A stretch of 64,000 bases of DNA, taken from contig OX365946.1 in the NCBI GenBank assembly GCA_947247005.1, positions 48,138,734 through 48,202,733 on the forward strand, given 5' to 3'. Of the stretch, positions 1 to 11,263 are shown one piece after another. This DNA comes from Spisula solida. Lineage: Eukaryota; Mollusca; Bivalvia; Venerida; Mactridae. The first letter of the stretch is position 1; every line of letters begins with the position of its first letter. Below the pieces are notes generated by a model that had not been told where the DNA came from, ran no database searches, and saw only the letters and a program-made list of their open reading frames with translations. Made by a program: the position numbers and the translations under genes.

Positions 1-300
1 GGTCAAAGCATAGACTCGGTCATAATGGTCATCTCACCAAAATCTAGGTAAAGTTTAATAATGGGTCATCCGGGGTCAAAAACTAGGTCACAACGTCAAA
101 TCATATAAAAACCTTGCGTAGTCGCTAGAGGTCGCAATTTTGACCCAACCTTTATGAAACTCGATCACAATGATTATCCCAACAAAATCGACGTCAAATT
201 TGATATTGGGTCATCCGGGGTAAAAATCTAGTTCACAAGGTCAAATGATAGAAAAACCATGCGTAGTCACTAGAGGTCATGATTTGACCTAAATCTAAAC
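1..300 (+). repeat. Interspersed tandem repeat, 'ggtcatccggggtcaaaaac' family
   Basis: About two diverged units of a roughly 130-base tandem repeat. Each has a 'gggtcatccggggt(c)aaaa' block, 'aaaaaccttgcgtagtc' and 'ctagaggtc', followed by a stretch ending 'tttatgaaactcggtca'. The same family recurs in this window at 575-790 (inverted), 2080-2205 (inverted), 3430-3850 and 7548-8470. It has no coding potential. I associate it with bivalve genomes from general knowledge. Confidence 0.8.
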
Positions 301-344
301 AAAATATTTTCCTCAATATAACTGTACGAACTGTTCAAATACAA

Positions 345-570
345 GAATTGCAAGCAATACAGAAGTCCACTACCGGTTTTAAGCCATTTTCAATGTTTCT
401 GTTGCCATAGCAACAACAACTTTTGTCAGAATCAAAATATTTTTAGACGTGCATAATACCCTTATTGCCCCCTATCCACATATCAAGTTTTATAAACCTA
501 GCTTGATAACTGGAGTTATGGCAGGATCCAGATTTGGGCCTATTTAACCGGTAGGGGACTAAAAAGATTA
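345..570 (-). repeat. Interspersed repeat with 'cctaccggttt' ends
   Basis: One copy of a dispersed repeat carrying 'ttgccatagcaacaac', 'gacgtgcataat.cccttattgccccctatc' and 'ggatccag' blocks. Related copies lie at 14540-14830, 36470-37130 and 49220-49450. The element is bounded by 'ccctaccggtt' and its reverse complement, so the ends are inverted. No open frame in it looks like a protein. Confidence 0.75.
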
Positions 571-574
571 TGCT

Positions 575-790
575 CCCAGTGGGATTTGAAGGCACGACCA
601 TCAGGATAATGTCAACTGACATTGTGACCTTGTTTTTGACCCCAGATGACCCAAAATTAAACTTGACCAAGATTTTGTTGACATGATCATTGTGACCAAG
701 ATTCATAAAGGTTAAGTCGAAATTGTTACCTCTGGTGACTACACAAAAGTGTTTCCATAATCTGACCTACATTCAAACGATTTAAAAACG
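575..790 (-). repeat. Inverted copy of the 'ggtcatctggggtcaaaaac' repeat
   Basis: The reverse complement of the family at the start of the window: 'tgaccccagatgacccaaa' is visible around 637-657. It stands opposite the 1-300 copy across the 345-570 repeat. The following stretch, about 790-1370, shows nothing recognisable. Confidence 0.7.
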
Positions 791-1369
791 CACCACTTAC
801 AAAATTTAAATTTGATTGATGAAAATGTAAATCAAAGGTTAGTTAACTTTATGTGAATAAACCTCAGTCTGTATACAACGAGATATGTCAAGTTCATGTA
901 ATTATCATGCGTTTGAAATAAATTATGATATGGTTGCAAGAGGGACCCATGAAAATGAAATTCGCAATTGCAATAGCGAGTATTTAAACCTTCTGCATTG
1001 ATGCATGCACGTGGCACCTCCTCCTCAAGGATAACATAAATTACATTATGGGATAGAAATTATGTTCTGTGTGATGTTTTCTCAGTTTTTAAGCAGCATT
1101 TAACTTACATTATAATGATATGTGGCTGTGGCTGCGTGGCTCATACCGTATGACCGAGTGCTCAGTGTGTGAACCTTAGATGGTTTCAATCCAAATTTAG
1201 CATAGCAGTTTTGGCGATTGTCATCAATCTGTTATATCTGAATATTTCCCGCGTTGCGTCAACGACACCTCAAAACAACTCCACGAAGACGATTGAAGAC
1301 AATACATCCGCGAATAAGACTCGAAACGGACAAAAATCGTTCCAAAAAGATTTACCTTTTTATTGATAA

Positions 1370-1625
1370 TTCTGAAAGGAATAATGTACATTTGTGTACT
1401 TCGGACTAATTCACTGACACCCGGCATTCGTCTGACACTTAGTGCAGTCATGCGAAACCATTTCCATGGACGCAGACTGTGTAATATTGCCTCCTGATTC
1501 GGTGTCATAACCTTCGGGTCGTCTGATCGTGGTCGGTCTTTGACTTTGCCATTCGCCACGAATCGATGTTCTAAGCACATAATCGATGTTTGGTGGCAGC
1601 TGGACGCCATGCTACGGCACCGTGG
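1370..1625 (-). pseudogene. Tc1/IS630-type transposase fragment (DNA-binding region)
   Basis: On the - strand, about 70 residues resemble the second helix-turn-helix and linker of Tc1-like transposases. The motifs CHQTSIMCLEHRF, VANGKVKDRPRS and VMTPNQEAI occur in the usual order, matching the family's 'RFxxTGxVxDRPRSGRPRVTTPxQD' pattern. The GRPR AT-hook-like motif is degraded to 'DDPK'. No catalytic DDE domain follows, so this is a relic. The N-terminal part of what looks like the same family is at 8880-8990 and 61230-61345. The call rests on pattern recognition only. Confidence 0.55.
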
Positions 1626-2080
1626 CTTATTTTAGCTTGTAGCAAAACCAAAAGCATTTGAACAAATATTTCGAGCTAATCGCAGCAGCAAAGACCATTA
1701 GAAAATAGTGTTTATGTTGTTTTTTCAATGTGTAAACCTGTGTACAATTGCAAGTCAATATCGAGCCATTATGTTGACGCGATTGATCTGCACTTGCAAA
1801 ACATGCAAAACCAGAGAAGCTTTGCTGGCGGGGTATTCCAAATATAAAATTTCCATTTTCTTTGCCTTGGGTAAAGATTATGAACTGGAAAGAAACTATA
1901 AATTTCAACCTGAAATGAAATTTGACAAAATTCGATTGTTTTTTATACTGGTGCGTTTTTAAATCTGTTGAGTGTATAATTTAAACAAAATATAATTTAA
2001 ACAAAATATTGTCCTCCATATAACTGTACAAACTGTTCAAATACATACTTTAGAGACAAAACATTACCTAAACACTTCAA
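1626..2080. other. No recognisable gene
   Basis: AT-rich sequence. Short frames on both strands lack family motifs. Around 1975-2040, 'taatttaaacaaaatat' is doubled and runs into 'aactgtacaaactgttcaaata', which also occurs at 317-345, so it is a short dispersed repeat. Confidence 0.5.
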
Positions 2081-2205
2081 AATCGACTTTGACCTAGATT
2101 TTGTTGACTTTAACATTGTGACCAAGTTTCATAATTATGACCTCTACTCACTACACAATGTTTTTCTATGATTTGAACTAGTTTTTGACCTCGGATGGGG
2201 ATTGG
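2080..2205 (-). repeat. Inverted fragment of the 'ggtcatctggggtcaaaaac' repeat
   Basis: A short diverged copy in reverse orientation, recognisable by 'tttgacctcggatgggga' and 'catagaaaaacattgtgta' read on the - strand. From 2205 to 2710 I see only a weak direct duplication: 'caataattaaatacgaatcac' is echoed by 'caagtaaatacaaatcga'. Confidence 0.55.
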
Positions 2206-2711
2206 TGGCCTCCCCCGAGAAAAAATGATCTAAAGCGGTGAGCGGTGATGTGTTTATGTCACTATATGGAGAGATTGGAGGCAATAATTAAATACGAATC
2301 ACACATTTCAGATTCAGCCTCTGTTTCTTGAGCTTCGGATTTCTTAGAGAGTTTGATACGTGACGAAGAAGTATCATTTACTAGTAAAATCATATGTTTG
2401 ATTTATAAAAATGGAGTCTTTAGTACGGGAAATACAGACATTTTGAATTGAACATGTTGTTAATTATGTACTTAGTTTTATCATTTTTTTGTTAAGATGT
2501 TGATGTATAAATACGGATATGGTTTCTATGACGTCATACTTACAGATAATGGTGTGAGTACATCAATCCCAGAATCACCAGGGTTAACGCCCTTGCTGTC
2601 CGGTGTAATGATGTACTTTAGATGATGAAGAGATAGCAAGTAAATACAAATCGAAATTGTTTCAGAATCAGCCTATTCCTACACATCATGATGACAGTTT
2701 AGTAGTAGTCG

Positions 2712-3350
2712 TTAGTAAACAGTAATGTCATAATCTGCAAAAATGTCTACAACTCTACCCACATTGAGGTCTTTGTCCCCGCGTACATTCATTAGACCCA
2801 AACCCAACATGCGTTAAGTAGTCATGGTAGATGATCTCCAGTACGTTTTCATGCGTCTCATTCTACCGAATGATCGTTCTGCTAAGGTAGTTGATACTGG
2901 CATTGCAAGCAATAAATGAAAACACCGAGCAACTTTCGGGTACATGTCTGACGGTCGTTGGTGGAATCTGAGTGTGCTTACATCGGGTTTTCAAACGCTG
3001 ATATTCTCGCACAAATGTTTCTCTGTCGACAAATAGGTCATTCTGTGCTGCTGAGTAGATTTCCTCGAATCGTTGTTCACTAACATGTTCAGGTTGAAGC
3101 TATTTTCTCATGAAAGGCTGATTGCTTCTGTTAAGAGTAGATTGAACGGTTTCTACACAGGCGTTCTTGTGTTTATCCATTTTTTCTGAGCAACCTGTTC
3201 CCTTGTTGCGACATACGGTCGTCAATCAACAACTCCTTGTAATGTAGACGAGAAGCTTAGTATGAACTCTTTCCTTCCAGGACCATCTGCATAGCATTTC
3301 GCATCCAATTCCCAGAAAATGTGCCACGAATCGTTTGCAATTTGAAGCTG
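2712..3350 (-). pseudogene. Decayed hAT-superfamily transposase (C-terminal dimerisation domain)
   Basis: Read on the - strand, 2712-2947 encodes MYPKVARCFHLLLAMPVSTT, then LAERSFGRMRRMKTYWRSS and, after one stop, LGLGLMNVRGDK and VVDIFA. This is the hAT dimerisation region (family pattern 'LxLPVSTaxaERSFSxLRRlKtylRStM...RLxgLallxih'). A preceding stretch, 2950-3350, keeps coding-like blocks such as RFEEIYSAAQNDLFVDRETF but is separated by frameshifts and stops. Family knowledge places this domain at the C-terminus of a roughly 600-residue transposase, so most of the protein and its ends are missing. It is a relic, not a working gene. Confidence 0.7.
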
Positions 3351-3429
3351 CTTCTAATTATATTTCATAGGTTATTGCCTTACTATATTGCTTAATTCTA
3401 GCAGTCAGTTAGTACTTGTTAAGTGACAG

Positions 3430-3850
3430 AGTGAGCTTTTGTGATCACTCCTCATCCGTTGTCCGTCCGTCCGTCCACAATTTGCTTGCGTAGACACTAG
3501 ATGTCATTGTTTCGGCCTAACCATTATGAAACTTGGTCAAAATGACACTCTTAACCAAATCTAAGTCAAATTCGATATTGGGTCATCCGGGGTAAAATAC
3601 TAGGTCACACGGTCAAGTTGTGGAAAAACCTTGCGTAGTCACTAGAGGTCACAGTATAATCATTATTATAGAACTCGGTCACAATGATCAGCTAAACCAA
3701 AGCTATGTCAAGTTTGATATTGGGCCATCAAGGTCAAATCATAGAACCACCTTGCATAGTCACCAGAGGTCACTTTTTTGACAAATTAATTATACTCCGT
3801 GATCACCTCAATAAAATCTAGGTCAAGGTCAACATTGGGTCTTTCGGAGT
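3430..3850 (+). repeat. 'ggtcatctggggtcaaaaac' tandem array with leader
   Basis: Starts with the family's characteristic leader 'gagcttttgtgatcactcct' and '(tccg)n tccgtccgtccgt', then runs through about three diverged units of 120-130 bases. The same leader begins the larger array at 7548. Confidence 0.8.
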
Positions 3851-3855
3851 AAATA

Positions 3856-4445
3856 AAAGCTCCGCGAGTCGCATGTGTCGCCCGACGACATGCACATTTG
3901 TCATGGGAAACTATCCAGTATTGGCCTACATATCCGACTCACAAGAGTTCTCTAGTCATCTGAACTTGAAACGACAAAGTTATGCTCTGGACAAAAAAAT
4001 GTCCTGACAAAATCAAAAGGGAATCATTCAAACACTACACAAGGTAGAGTAATGATTCTTGCGCACTGCACTTCATACCAATTTTGGAGTCATGTCATGC
4101 ACCGGACTAGAAATGCTTATAAAATCAATTAAGGGAAATAATTCAAAAATGGGACATGGTAAGAGTTCTGGTTCTTAAGTACTACACTTGACTTTTTGTA
4201 AGAAACATGCATACTAAGTTTCAAGTCATTTAACCTTATGGTGACAAAGTTATGCTCCGGACAAGAATTGCTCTTATACAATTAAAGGGACATAATTCAA
4301 AAACCTTGCAAGGTAGAGTTATGGTTCTTGCGCACTGCACTTCGACATATTGCAAGAAACATGCATACCAAATATTAAGTCATTTGAACTTAAGGTGACA
4401 AAGTTATGCTCCGGACAAGCAAATTCGGACGCAATCAGAGTACAA
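3856..4445 (+). repeat. 158-base-unit tandem element ('aagttatgctccggacaag'), short version
   Basis: Begins 'aaaagctccgcgagtcgca' and contains about three units of roughly 155-160 bases, each with 'aagttatgctccggacaag', 'aaagggacataattcaaaaa' and 'gttcttgcgcactgcacttc'. It stops just after 'ctccggacaagcaaattcgg'. The copy at 34909-36105 has the same start and stop but more units, so the number of internal units varies within one element. The flank 4445-4928 has no recognisable gene. Confidence 0.8.
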
Positions 4446-4928
4446 TCGTTCACTACAGGTGGACTGCTCATAATGCACGATGAGACGGCAATTTACCGGT
4501 TGAAACACTATAATCAAGGTAAGAAAAACGACTGTCAATTTTTCAATTTAATATGGCAGAGGATGATCTCTGATAATTCCGTTTTCATATAAGTATCTCA
4601 GATTATATGTATTCCTCAGTTTCCGAGAACCTTCGCGTCAAATGTGCTTGATATGGCTAATTTCACGTATGTTCAATATTTTACTGTTCTATCACTAAAA
4701 AAACTTTTGGGCAAATGTTTTGTCATGCAAGCTTTAAATACTGTACGTCACATGTCCGATAACATTTTACTGTTTCTGATAAGTCTAGAATGACAAAAAA
4801 TGGGGTTACGCTAAAATCTTGAAATGAACACTTGTGCAGACTTTTCCGAGCCGAATATTTTTGAACGCGTGGGTAGCTGGTATATCAAGTAACCCTAGTT
4901 TTGTCGTGTTTCGATGGCCTAAACCTCA

Positions 4929-6850
4929 TTATTCTACATAAATATGTGCAAGTTGGAAAATTGTGGGTAATACAACGGCAGCAAGGGTAGCCATTGCATT
5001 ACCTTTATGTTTTGTCCCGTACTCCATTCTTGCCAATACTTCTTCCGGAAATGTTTCGCTATATTTGTCATTGTTTAATACTTTTTCGGTGTGTTTCTGT
5101 TGTGTCTGAATACCTCTCAGCCCGATTGCATCGGGAATAGTGCTGCCAATTACATATGCAAGTTTTCTAACTTCGAACCAAGTGGGTGTTCTCTGCAACA
5201 TATATCTTGGTTCCCAAATATCCGCCGTATACTCGGAATTCAAGAATATCATATTCGCTTGACAACCTCTGATCATCGCAACGTCTTCCTTCAGTGGACA
5301 TTTCGTTTTTGACACTAAATTAGTTGCATGGCATATTCTATGTTTAGCAAACAGTGCGGATTTCTAGAATTCGTCGAGTCGGTATAGTGAAGTGTGTAAG
5401 GCACTTATTGCATATACACTACTCAACACTTATAATCGGTCACTTATCAAATTCGTACATTTTTGTCCCCGGCAATAGGGGAATATAGGTACTTATCTCA
5501 ATCGTAATTATATGTTCTTAAGCGAATTGTGTCCATGTTTTACATAGCGTCGTCAACTACGCGGAGTTATTGCCCATTGTATATACTAAGCTATTTTTGT
5601 AATGTGTAATTCAACGTTTGTCCGTGGAAATGCAAGACAATGTTAAAAAAGTACGAATCAATGTTGATCGCCCGGCAAACAGAAAAACATCAAATGTTGC
5701 TAAAATAGTTACACGTTGTTAATCTGTGCAGCTTTGAAATTTAGGAAATTGAAAAAATGTGCAATTACATCCCTTTCAGTTGAAAATAAAACAAAAAATA
5801 AATATCTTAAAATAGTGATAACACGTGGTAATATATTAGTCAAATTTCATACACCCCTTCTTTTGTCAATTCTCATCTACTAAAGTCAATTGTACCAAAG
5901 TTATAAGTGCGTTTTACCTTTATATGCGTCACTGGGTTTCCTATGGTGACCTACATTGCCACTATCAAAATCCAGCTAAAACCTAAAAAGTCGATGATAT
6001 ATGATTTTACTTTTCTTCGACTAAAAAACCTTTCGCAGTAAAACTTTGCATTATGCATTTATTGTTGTCTTTTCCTTATATAAAATAATTGTTTATTAGG
6101 TTTCATGTTTAAAAAAATGAGTTTCTGACATTGCAGTTAATCCAATTATTATGTCATTTCTGGTTTTGAAGGTAGTCGTCAATTATATGAAATAATTCTG
6201 TTTAAAATATTAGAATTATCATCAAATGTTATTTTTATGTTGTATACACATAGCGTTCACATTGACAACCTTTAAAATATATACATGTATACTTGCTACT
6301 TCAGTGGCTGGAATTTGTTAATATATAAAGTGACTGATTACTAGTATAAGTGTTGAGTAGTGTATATACTTAGCTTTCCTCCATCGTTCGCCGCCCAAAC
6401 TCAAAGCCCTTAACTTGCTTAAACCAAATTCCTGTCTAGCTTTCAATTCTCAGGTTACTTGAACTCTTCTACCAATCATCGTTACACTAGCTCTTAATTC
6501 TTCTGTCACGTCATGCGTTATCGAATAGGACTCGTGTGCGAATATTTCTTCTTTTTGCATCAATGATTCCGTCTTCATTGAGAACTGACTTTGTCGTACT
6601 TCTAACGATTGACCATCTTCAAAGCCAAATACATCAACGTCCCGGACGCCTACTTCGTCAATACAGACAGTAACTTTTTTACCGTCAGCACACAACATGA
6701 ATCTTTTGGCGGGAATTGATTTAACGATTGAGTCAAGAATATGCTCAATTACACCAGCTGGCATTCGGTTGGTAAAGCTTTCGATGATATTTACGCTGGG
6801 AACGGCGAAGCTAATCTTTGCTGTTAGGGGTCTATATAACCTGGTTTGTT
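4929..6850 (-). pseudogene. Broken YqaJ-type nuclease gene, split by a transposon insertion
   Basis: The - strand carries two coding blocks. The upstream block (about 6370-6850) holds a roughly 130-residue stretch with motifs such as ADGKKVTVCIDEVG, then an in-frame stop and further coding-like sequence. The downstream block (4929-5390) has TPTWFEVRKLAYVIGS, LGLRGIQTQQKH and ARMEYGTKHKGNAMATL. These fit the YqaJ-like exonuclease pattern 'S..W...R..RITAS', 'G...E..A'; mollusc genomes carry many such genes, often element-associated. The two blocks are separated by a 955-base inverted-repeat element at 5413-6368. There are at least two stops, and the nuclease domain ends before its usual catalytic D-ExK region. 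I see no intact gene. The YqaJ assignment is moderately secure; the upstream block is not identified. Confidence 0.6.
5413..6368. mobile_element. Non-autonomous DNA transposon inserted in the YqaJ-like pseudogene
   Basis: The ends are inverted repeats: 'tatacactactcaacactt' at the left and its reverse complement at about 6345-6366, with similarity continuing inward to 'tcggtcactta' / 'aagtgactga'. TA steps surround both ends, as expected for a TA target duplication. The roughly 950-base interior is AT-rich without a transposase. Confidence 0.7.
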
Positions 6851-7183
6851 ATCTCCTCCTAAGCCAACATTTTTGGGTCCTCCCATAAGCAGTGGAACTC
6901 ACTTATAAAGAATGCAGCCTTTGTTGCATGTACAACTGTTCATATTGTCTTAACAAAAAACTGTTAGATCGAATATCAGCTTAAAAATGCTATAAATGAC
7001 CCAGTAAAATATCCCGAAAAAGGCTGAAATACCCCGGCCCAGATCGACAGCAAATGTCAATCTCCCGCATCTTTTTCGGCACACATATCACTGGCTTAGA
7101 ATCATACTTAGCGTCAAAAGTTTTGCAACAAAATTGAAAATCCTAAATTTTTGAATTGCTAGGTTGAAAGAACTTCTGTTCAG

Positions 7184-8656
7184 CCCCGTTTCCATGAAGC
7201 GTAAAATCTACGCGTTCTCGGCGCGTATTTATTCGGCACGTAACACGCGCCGAATAAATATAATTCGCTTCAGTCTTTATTGCATGCTGACGTTTCCATT
7301 GACGCTCCGGGTAGCGAATTGTTTACGCATGTACGCGCGTAAAATGGCTTTTGATGTATAAATTGACGTAGTTTTCTCGATTTTAGTATAGCTTTATTGA
7401 CACCACTCATCTTAGATTCCATGAATTTAGTTTTACAGGTTTACAAGAAGCTCATAGAAGAATCTATGTCTCTTTGAAAAACATCACAAATTTTGTCTGA
7501 CCAAAAATACAACCACCACCTCCTCCACCTCATTATTACGAAGTACTCAAGGTGAGCTATTGTGATCACCCTTTTGTCCGTCGTCCGTCGTGAACCGTGC
7601 GCCGTCCAACGTCAGCAATTGGACTATTAACACTCTAGAAGTCACAGTTTTCACTTAATCTTTATGAAACTAAGTCACAATGTTTATCTCTATGAAATAT
7701 AGGTCAAGTTCGTAACTGGGTCATCTGGGGTCAAAAACTAGGTCAATGGGTCACATCAAAGAAAAACCTTGTTAACACTCTAGAGGTCACATTTTTCATA
7801 TAATCTTAATGAAACTTAATGACAATGTGTATTTCTATGAAATCTAGGTCAATATCGCAACTGGGTCACATGGGGTTAAAACCTAGGTCACATTGAAGAA
7901 AAACCTTGTTAACACTCTAGAGGTCACATTTTTAACCTTATCTTTATGAGACACGGTCAAAATGTTTGTCTCTATGAAATCTAGGTAAAGTTGTAACTGG
8001 GTCATCTGGGGTCAAAAACTAAGTCACTAGGTCAAATCAAAGAAAAACTTTGTTTACACTCTAGAGATCACATTTTTAGAATGATCTTAATGAAATAGTA
8101 TTTTTATGAAGTTCGCAACTGGGTCGTCTGGGATCAAAAACTAGGTAACAAGGTCACATCAAAAGAAAATATTGTTAACACTCATGTGGACACGCTTTTT
8201 GCCTAATTTTATATGAAACTTGGTCACAATGTTGTTTGTCGCTATGAAATCTAGGTCAAGTTAATAACTGGGTCACCAGATCTCATCAAAGAAAAACCTT
8301 GTTTATACTTTAGAGGTCGCACTTTTTACCTCATCTTTATAAAACCTGGCCACAAAATGTGTATTTGTAAAATCTACATCAAATTTTAAGGTCATATCAT
8401 AACAAATACTGAGTCTACCTAAACTACTAGACATCAGGTGAGCGCGTTAGGGCCAATGACCCACTTGTTTTTAAAATGGGCTAGGAAACATGCAATTTTG
8501 TTATGGTCTGAAAGTCTCGTTTTTCTTTAAATATCAATGAAGGGTACGCGTTTTTATCCAAAAAACGCGTCTGTTTTCAGCTTCATGGAAACAGTTTTTC
8601 GGGCGTTATGTGCCGAAAAATTCAGCGCCGAAAAATACGCTCCATGGAAACCCGGC
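7184..8656. mobile_element. Inverted-repeat element nested in the Tc1-type relic
   Basis: Interrupts the Tc1-type relic. The ends are imperfect inverted repeats: 'cccgtttccatgaagcgta' at the left against the complement of 'tacgctccatggaaacccg' at the right. Subterminal regions at both ends are rich in 'cgcg' and 'gccgaa' blocks. The interior is mainly the tandem array at 7548-8470. No transposase is visible, so it is non-autonomous. Confidence 0.65.
7548..8470 (+). repeat. Large 'ggtcatctggggtcaaaaac' tandem array
   Basis: About seven units of 120-130 bases, led by 'aggtgagctattgtgatcac' and '(tccgtcg)n'. Each unit has 'accttgttaacactctagag', a 'tctttatgaaac' block, 'tctatgaaatctaggtcaa' and 'actgggtcatctggggtc'. 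It is the internal cargo of the element at 7184-8656. Confidence 0.85.
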
Positions 8657-9065
8657 TTTCCACGTAGCCATGAGAGTATCGTTAGTGATTATTTCTATAC
8701 TATTATCGTCCATTTTCGTCACGCTTGAATGATCACACGGTCGAAGAAGGGTTAATCGTCTATTCATGTACGTGCAAATCAGGTATTTCATTTTTCACTT
8801 AATTTTCACTTTACACGTGCTTCAAACATGTATGTGATAAAAACACACAATGAGTTTTTTAATTAAGCAAGACATGTACGCTAAAAAGATTAACAAAACG
8901 GGTAATGGTGAAAATAATCGTGTATATAAGATGCAATAGGCTGGTGTGTCACTAAGGTTGCTTTCTGTAGTCGTATCAGCATAATCTAGTTTGCGGTTCA
9001 AATAAAAACGACAAAAGAATGTAGATGTGCGGTATAGAGTCGAAAGTACACAATCAATAATAATA

Positions 9066-9235
9066 AACTACTCTTTACTTACGGAAATCAAGCTTTTTAA
9101 ACTGTAGTTTGGTCAACATGACCACTTCCGATGTTCATGAAAATATGCTCTAGAATGCGCATTGAGATGCAGATTTCAAATACGCACGAGTCTTTAAAGG
9201 TCGTAAGTAGTACTTAGTAAGTAGTATGTCTTCTT
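9066..9235 (-). mobile_element. Partial inverted copy of a TA-flanked MITE
   Basis: Matches the interior of the MITE at 12461-12719 in reverse orientation: 'tttggtcaacatgaccactt' and 'tgcgcattgagatgcagatt' have their reverse complements there. The terminal 'atcgctggctta' is missing at this copy. With the 12461 copy it brackets the element at 9660-11263. Confidence 0.7.
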
Positions 9236-9659
9236 CGCGGAGGTATTGAAGCATGTACATAGTGTCATATATTTGAGAACCTTGTACACAGTTAATGATG
9301 CAAAAATATAGCATCTTATAAAAAAGCAACTGGAATTCTGTAACAATGTAATTTAATGGTTTCGTGAGTGGGTAAAAGGGAAACAGTCCCGTTACATATT
9401 CCTGTGGTAGACATTGTTCGTTGTCCAGTTCTCTCACGAATTTTGCGAAATCAAATCCCCTCGAAAATGAAACTGTTACCGTATTTCTTGACACTTTGTT
9501 ACATCATGAGTATCGGGCTGTATAAATTCTGTGAAACAATCATTGTTTTCAGTCCTGGAAAATATATTTTCCTCAACGTAATGATTATGACGAATCGAGG
9601 TGATCCACTTAGTAAACAATATACATGTACAATGACTGCATAGTAAACAATATACTTAT

Positions 9660-11263
9660 ATGGTGGCTGATTAATGCCATATCGTATTTTCGCTTTTTCG
9701 CCACAACAAAGCGAAAATGTGTTGTGTCGAAGTCGACTTTGTCATGTTTTTGCATTGTTACATTTTCGCGACGACAATACGAACACGTTTTTTGTGTCGC
9801 ATTGTCGCCCTTTAACTGACGTATTTTCGCTTTTCGCTACGACAATGCGAACATTTATACTACGACACGCCCACTGATTCCATTCAAAAAGTGTACATTA
9901 TTTTCGTAAGCGGACACTTTTGTGAGCTATAAGAAAACTGTTTCACTCTTAAAATAATTGCCATAAATGGTCAATTAGACGAAAACTGACAAATCTGTAA
10001 CAGTTAAATAAACGACATAGTAACTGATTGCCTAAAGCATAAAACTTGGAGCTAGGAAATTGTATAAACACACAGCACGGATTAATATGCTGCATTACTG
10101 TAAAAAACATCAAGTTTGTGGTGTTAAATTATATTCAATGTCTTGGCTGAACTATATCATAAAATTCAATTTTCACAATTTATCTACACCCAAACAACTA
10201 TAAAACAATGGCTTATTTTTTATAATCCCCAGAGTAAAACTTCTCTAAATTGAATGATTTTACAGTATTATTATCGGTAGCAATTGAAACAGAACTACAA
10301 ACCATTTGTAAGCTTGAAACATGTATTGTGCAAATTGACAATCAATTGCACGAAACCGGAATTATATACTAGTACATCAACCTTTTTTTCATGAGAATTG
10401 GTGATGCCATTAAGTATCACTTCAATACAACACAATATCAATAAATAAATCCATGTGAAAAATGTATGTTTAAACTAGAAAATATGTCAATATGTTAAGT
10501 ATCATATCATAATACAATCAGTTTTTTCACATTCACAAAACAGTTAACAATCTATTAGAAGCTTTTTATATGAACCTGTTTGAAAATATTTTCATGGATT
10601 GTCTATTTTTAAATACAAAATAAAAGACAAATAATATGCACAGATATGTACCTTTGTGCATCAAGCCTGTATCATCAGTCACTAATGTGGAAACCTATAG
10701 ATGTGTATTCTTTTATATGGTGGGTGTAATAACATATGGGCACACTTGATGTTTACTCAGTAAATTTTCACATGCTAATAAATGCTCAGCACTGTATGAA
10801 TGGACAGTTAGATAATCCCTAAGGATCATTAGGCCAAGCTTATTTGGAACATTAGAACTATATTTTCTAAAATGCTAAACATCTTCTATTCTTGAATTGT
10901 GCCAGAATAGATTTTGATAATCATTGTCACTCTGGTGATCGTTTTGTTTTTGTCGGAGTATAAGTCAGATATAGTACTAGTTTTTCGTCAAAAGTGTCTT
11001 CTTACAAGGGTTATTGTACAGTTTTGTGAGGAAAAACAACAAATTATCCTCGGCTTCGCCTCGGACATTTATGTTCTTTGTCCTCACAAAACTGTACAAT
11101 AACCCTTGTAAGAAGACACTTTTGACGAATAACTAGTACTGTATCTATTACATAACAACGCAAATATTAAAAAAATCAACTTTTTCGCATTTTTACATTT
11201 TCGCTTTGTTGTGGTGAAAAAGCGAAAATACGACATGGCATAAATCAGCCACCATAAACTAGT
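9660..11263. mobile_element. 1.6-kb inverted-repeat transposon, non-autonomous
   Basis: Terminal inverted repeats of about 65 bases: the left begins 'tatggtggctgattaatgcc' and continues 'atatcgtattttcgctttt'; the right end (11195-11263) is the reverse complement with few changes. TA abuts both ends. The left subterminal region (9720-9880) is a mosaic of 'attttcgc' and 'cgacaat' motifs. The interior, 9880-10960, has no gene that I can recognise. The palindrome at 10970-11143 lies inside it near the right end. Confidence 0.75.
10970..11143. repeat. Long palindrome with 'ctcggcttcgcctcgg' tip
   Basis: Two arms of about 65 bases are near-perfect reverse complements (left 'cttacaagggttattgtaca', right its complement). 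They surround a spacer of about 40 bases containing 'cctcggcttcgcctcgga'. It belongs to the set of seven palindromes described in the findings. Confidence 0.85.

Larger units (their letters stand above)
7100..8990 (+). mobile_element. Tc1-type element 5' end, split by a later insertion
   Basis: The sequence from about 7105 ('atacttagcgtcaaaagttt...caacaaaattgaaaatcct') breaks at about 7175 and resumes at about 8660 ('cacgtagccatgagagtatc') up to about 8990. The uninterrupted version is at 60958-61345. Towards the end the + strand reads like a transposase N-terminus (NNRVYKM, then a stop, then AGVSLRLLSVV), matching Tc1-type N-terminal helices. It is truncated after that. The host is therefore a decayed 5' part of a Tc1-like element. 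Confidence 0.6.
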
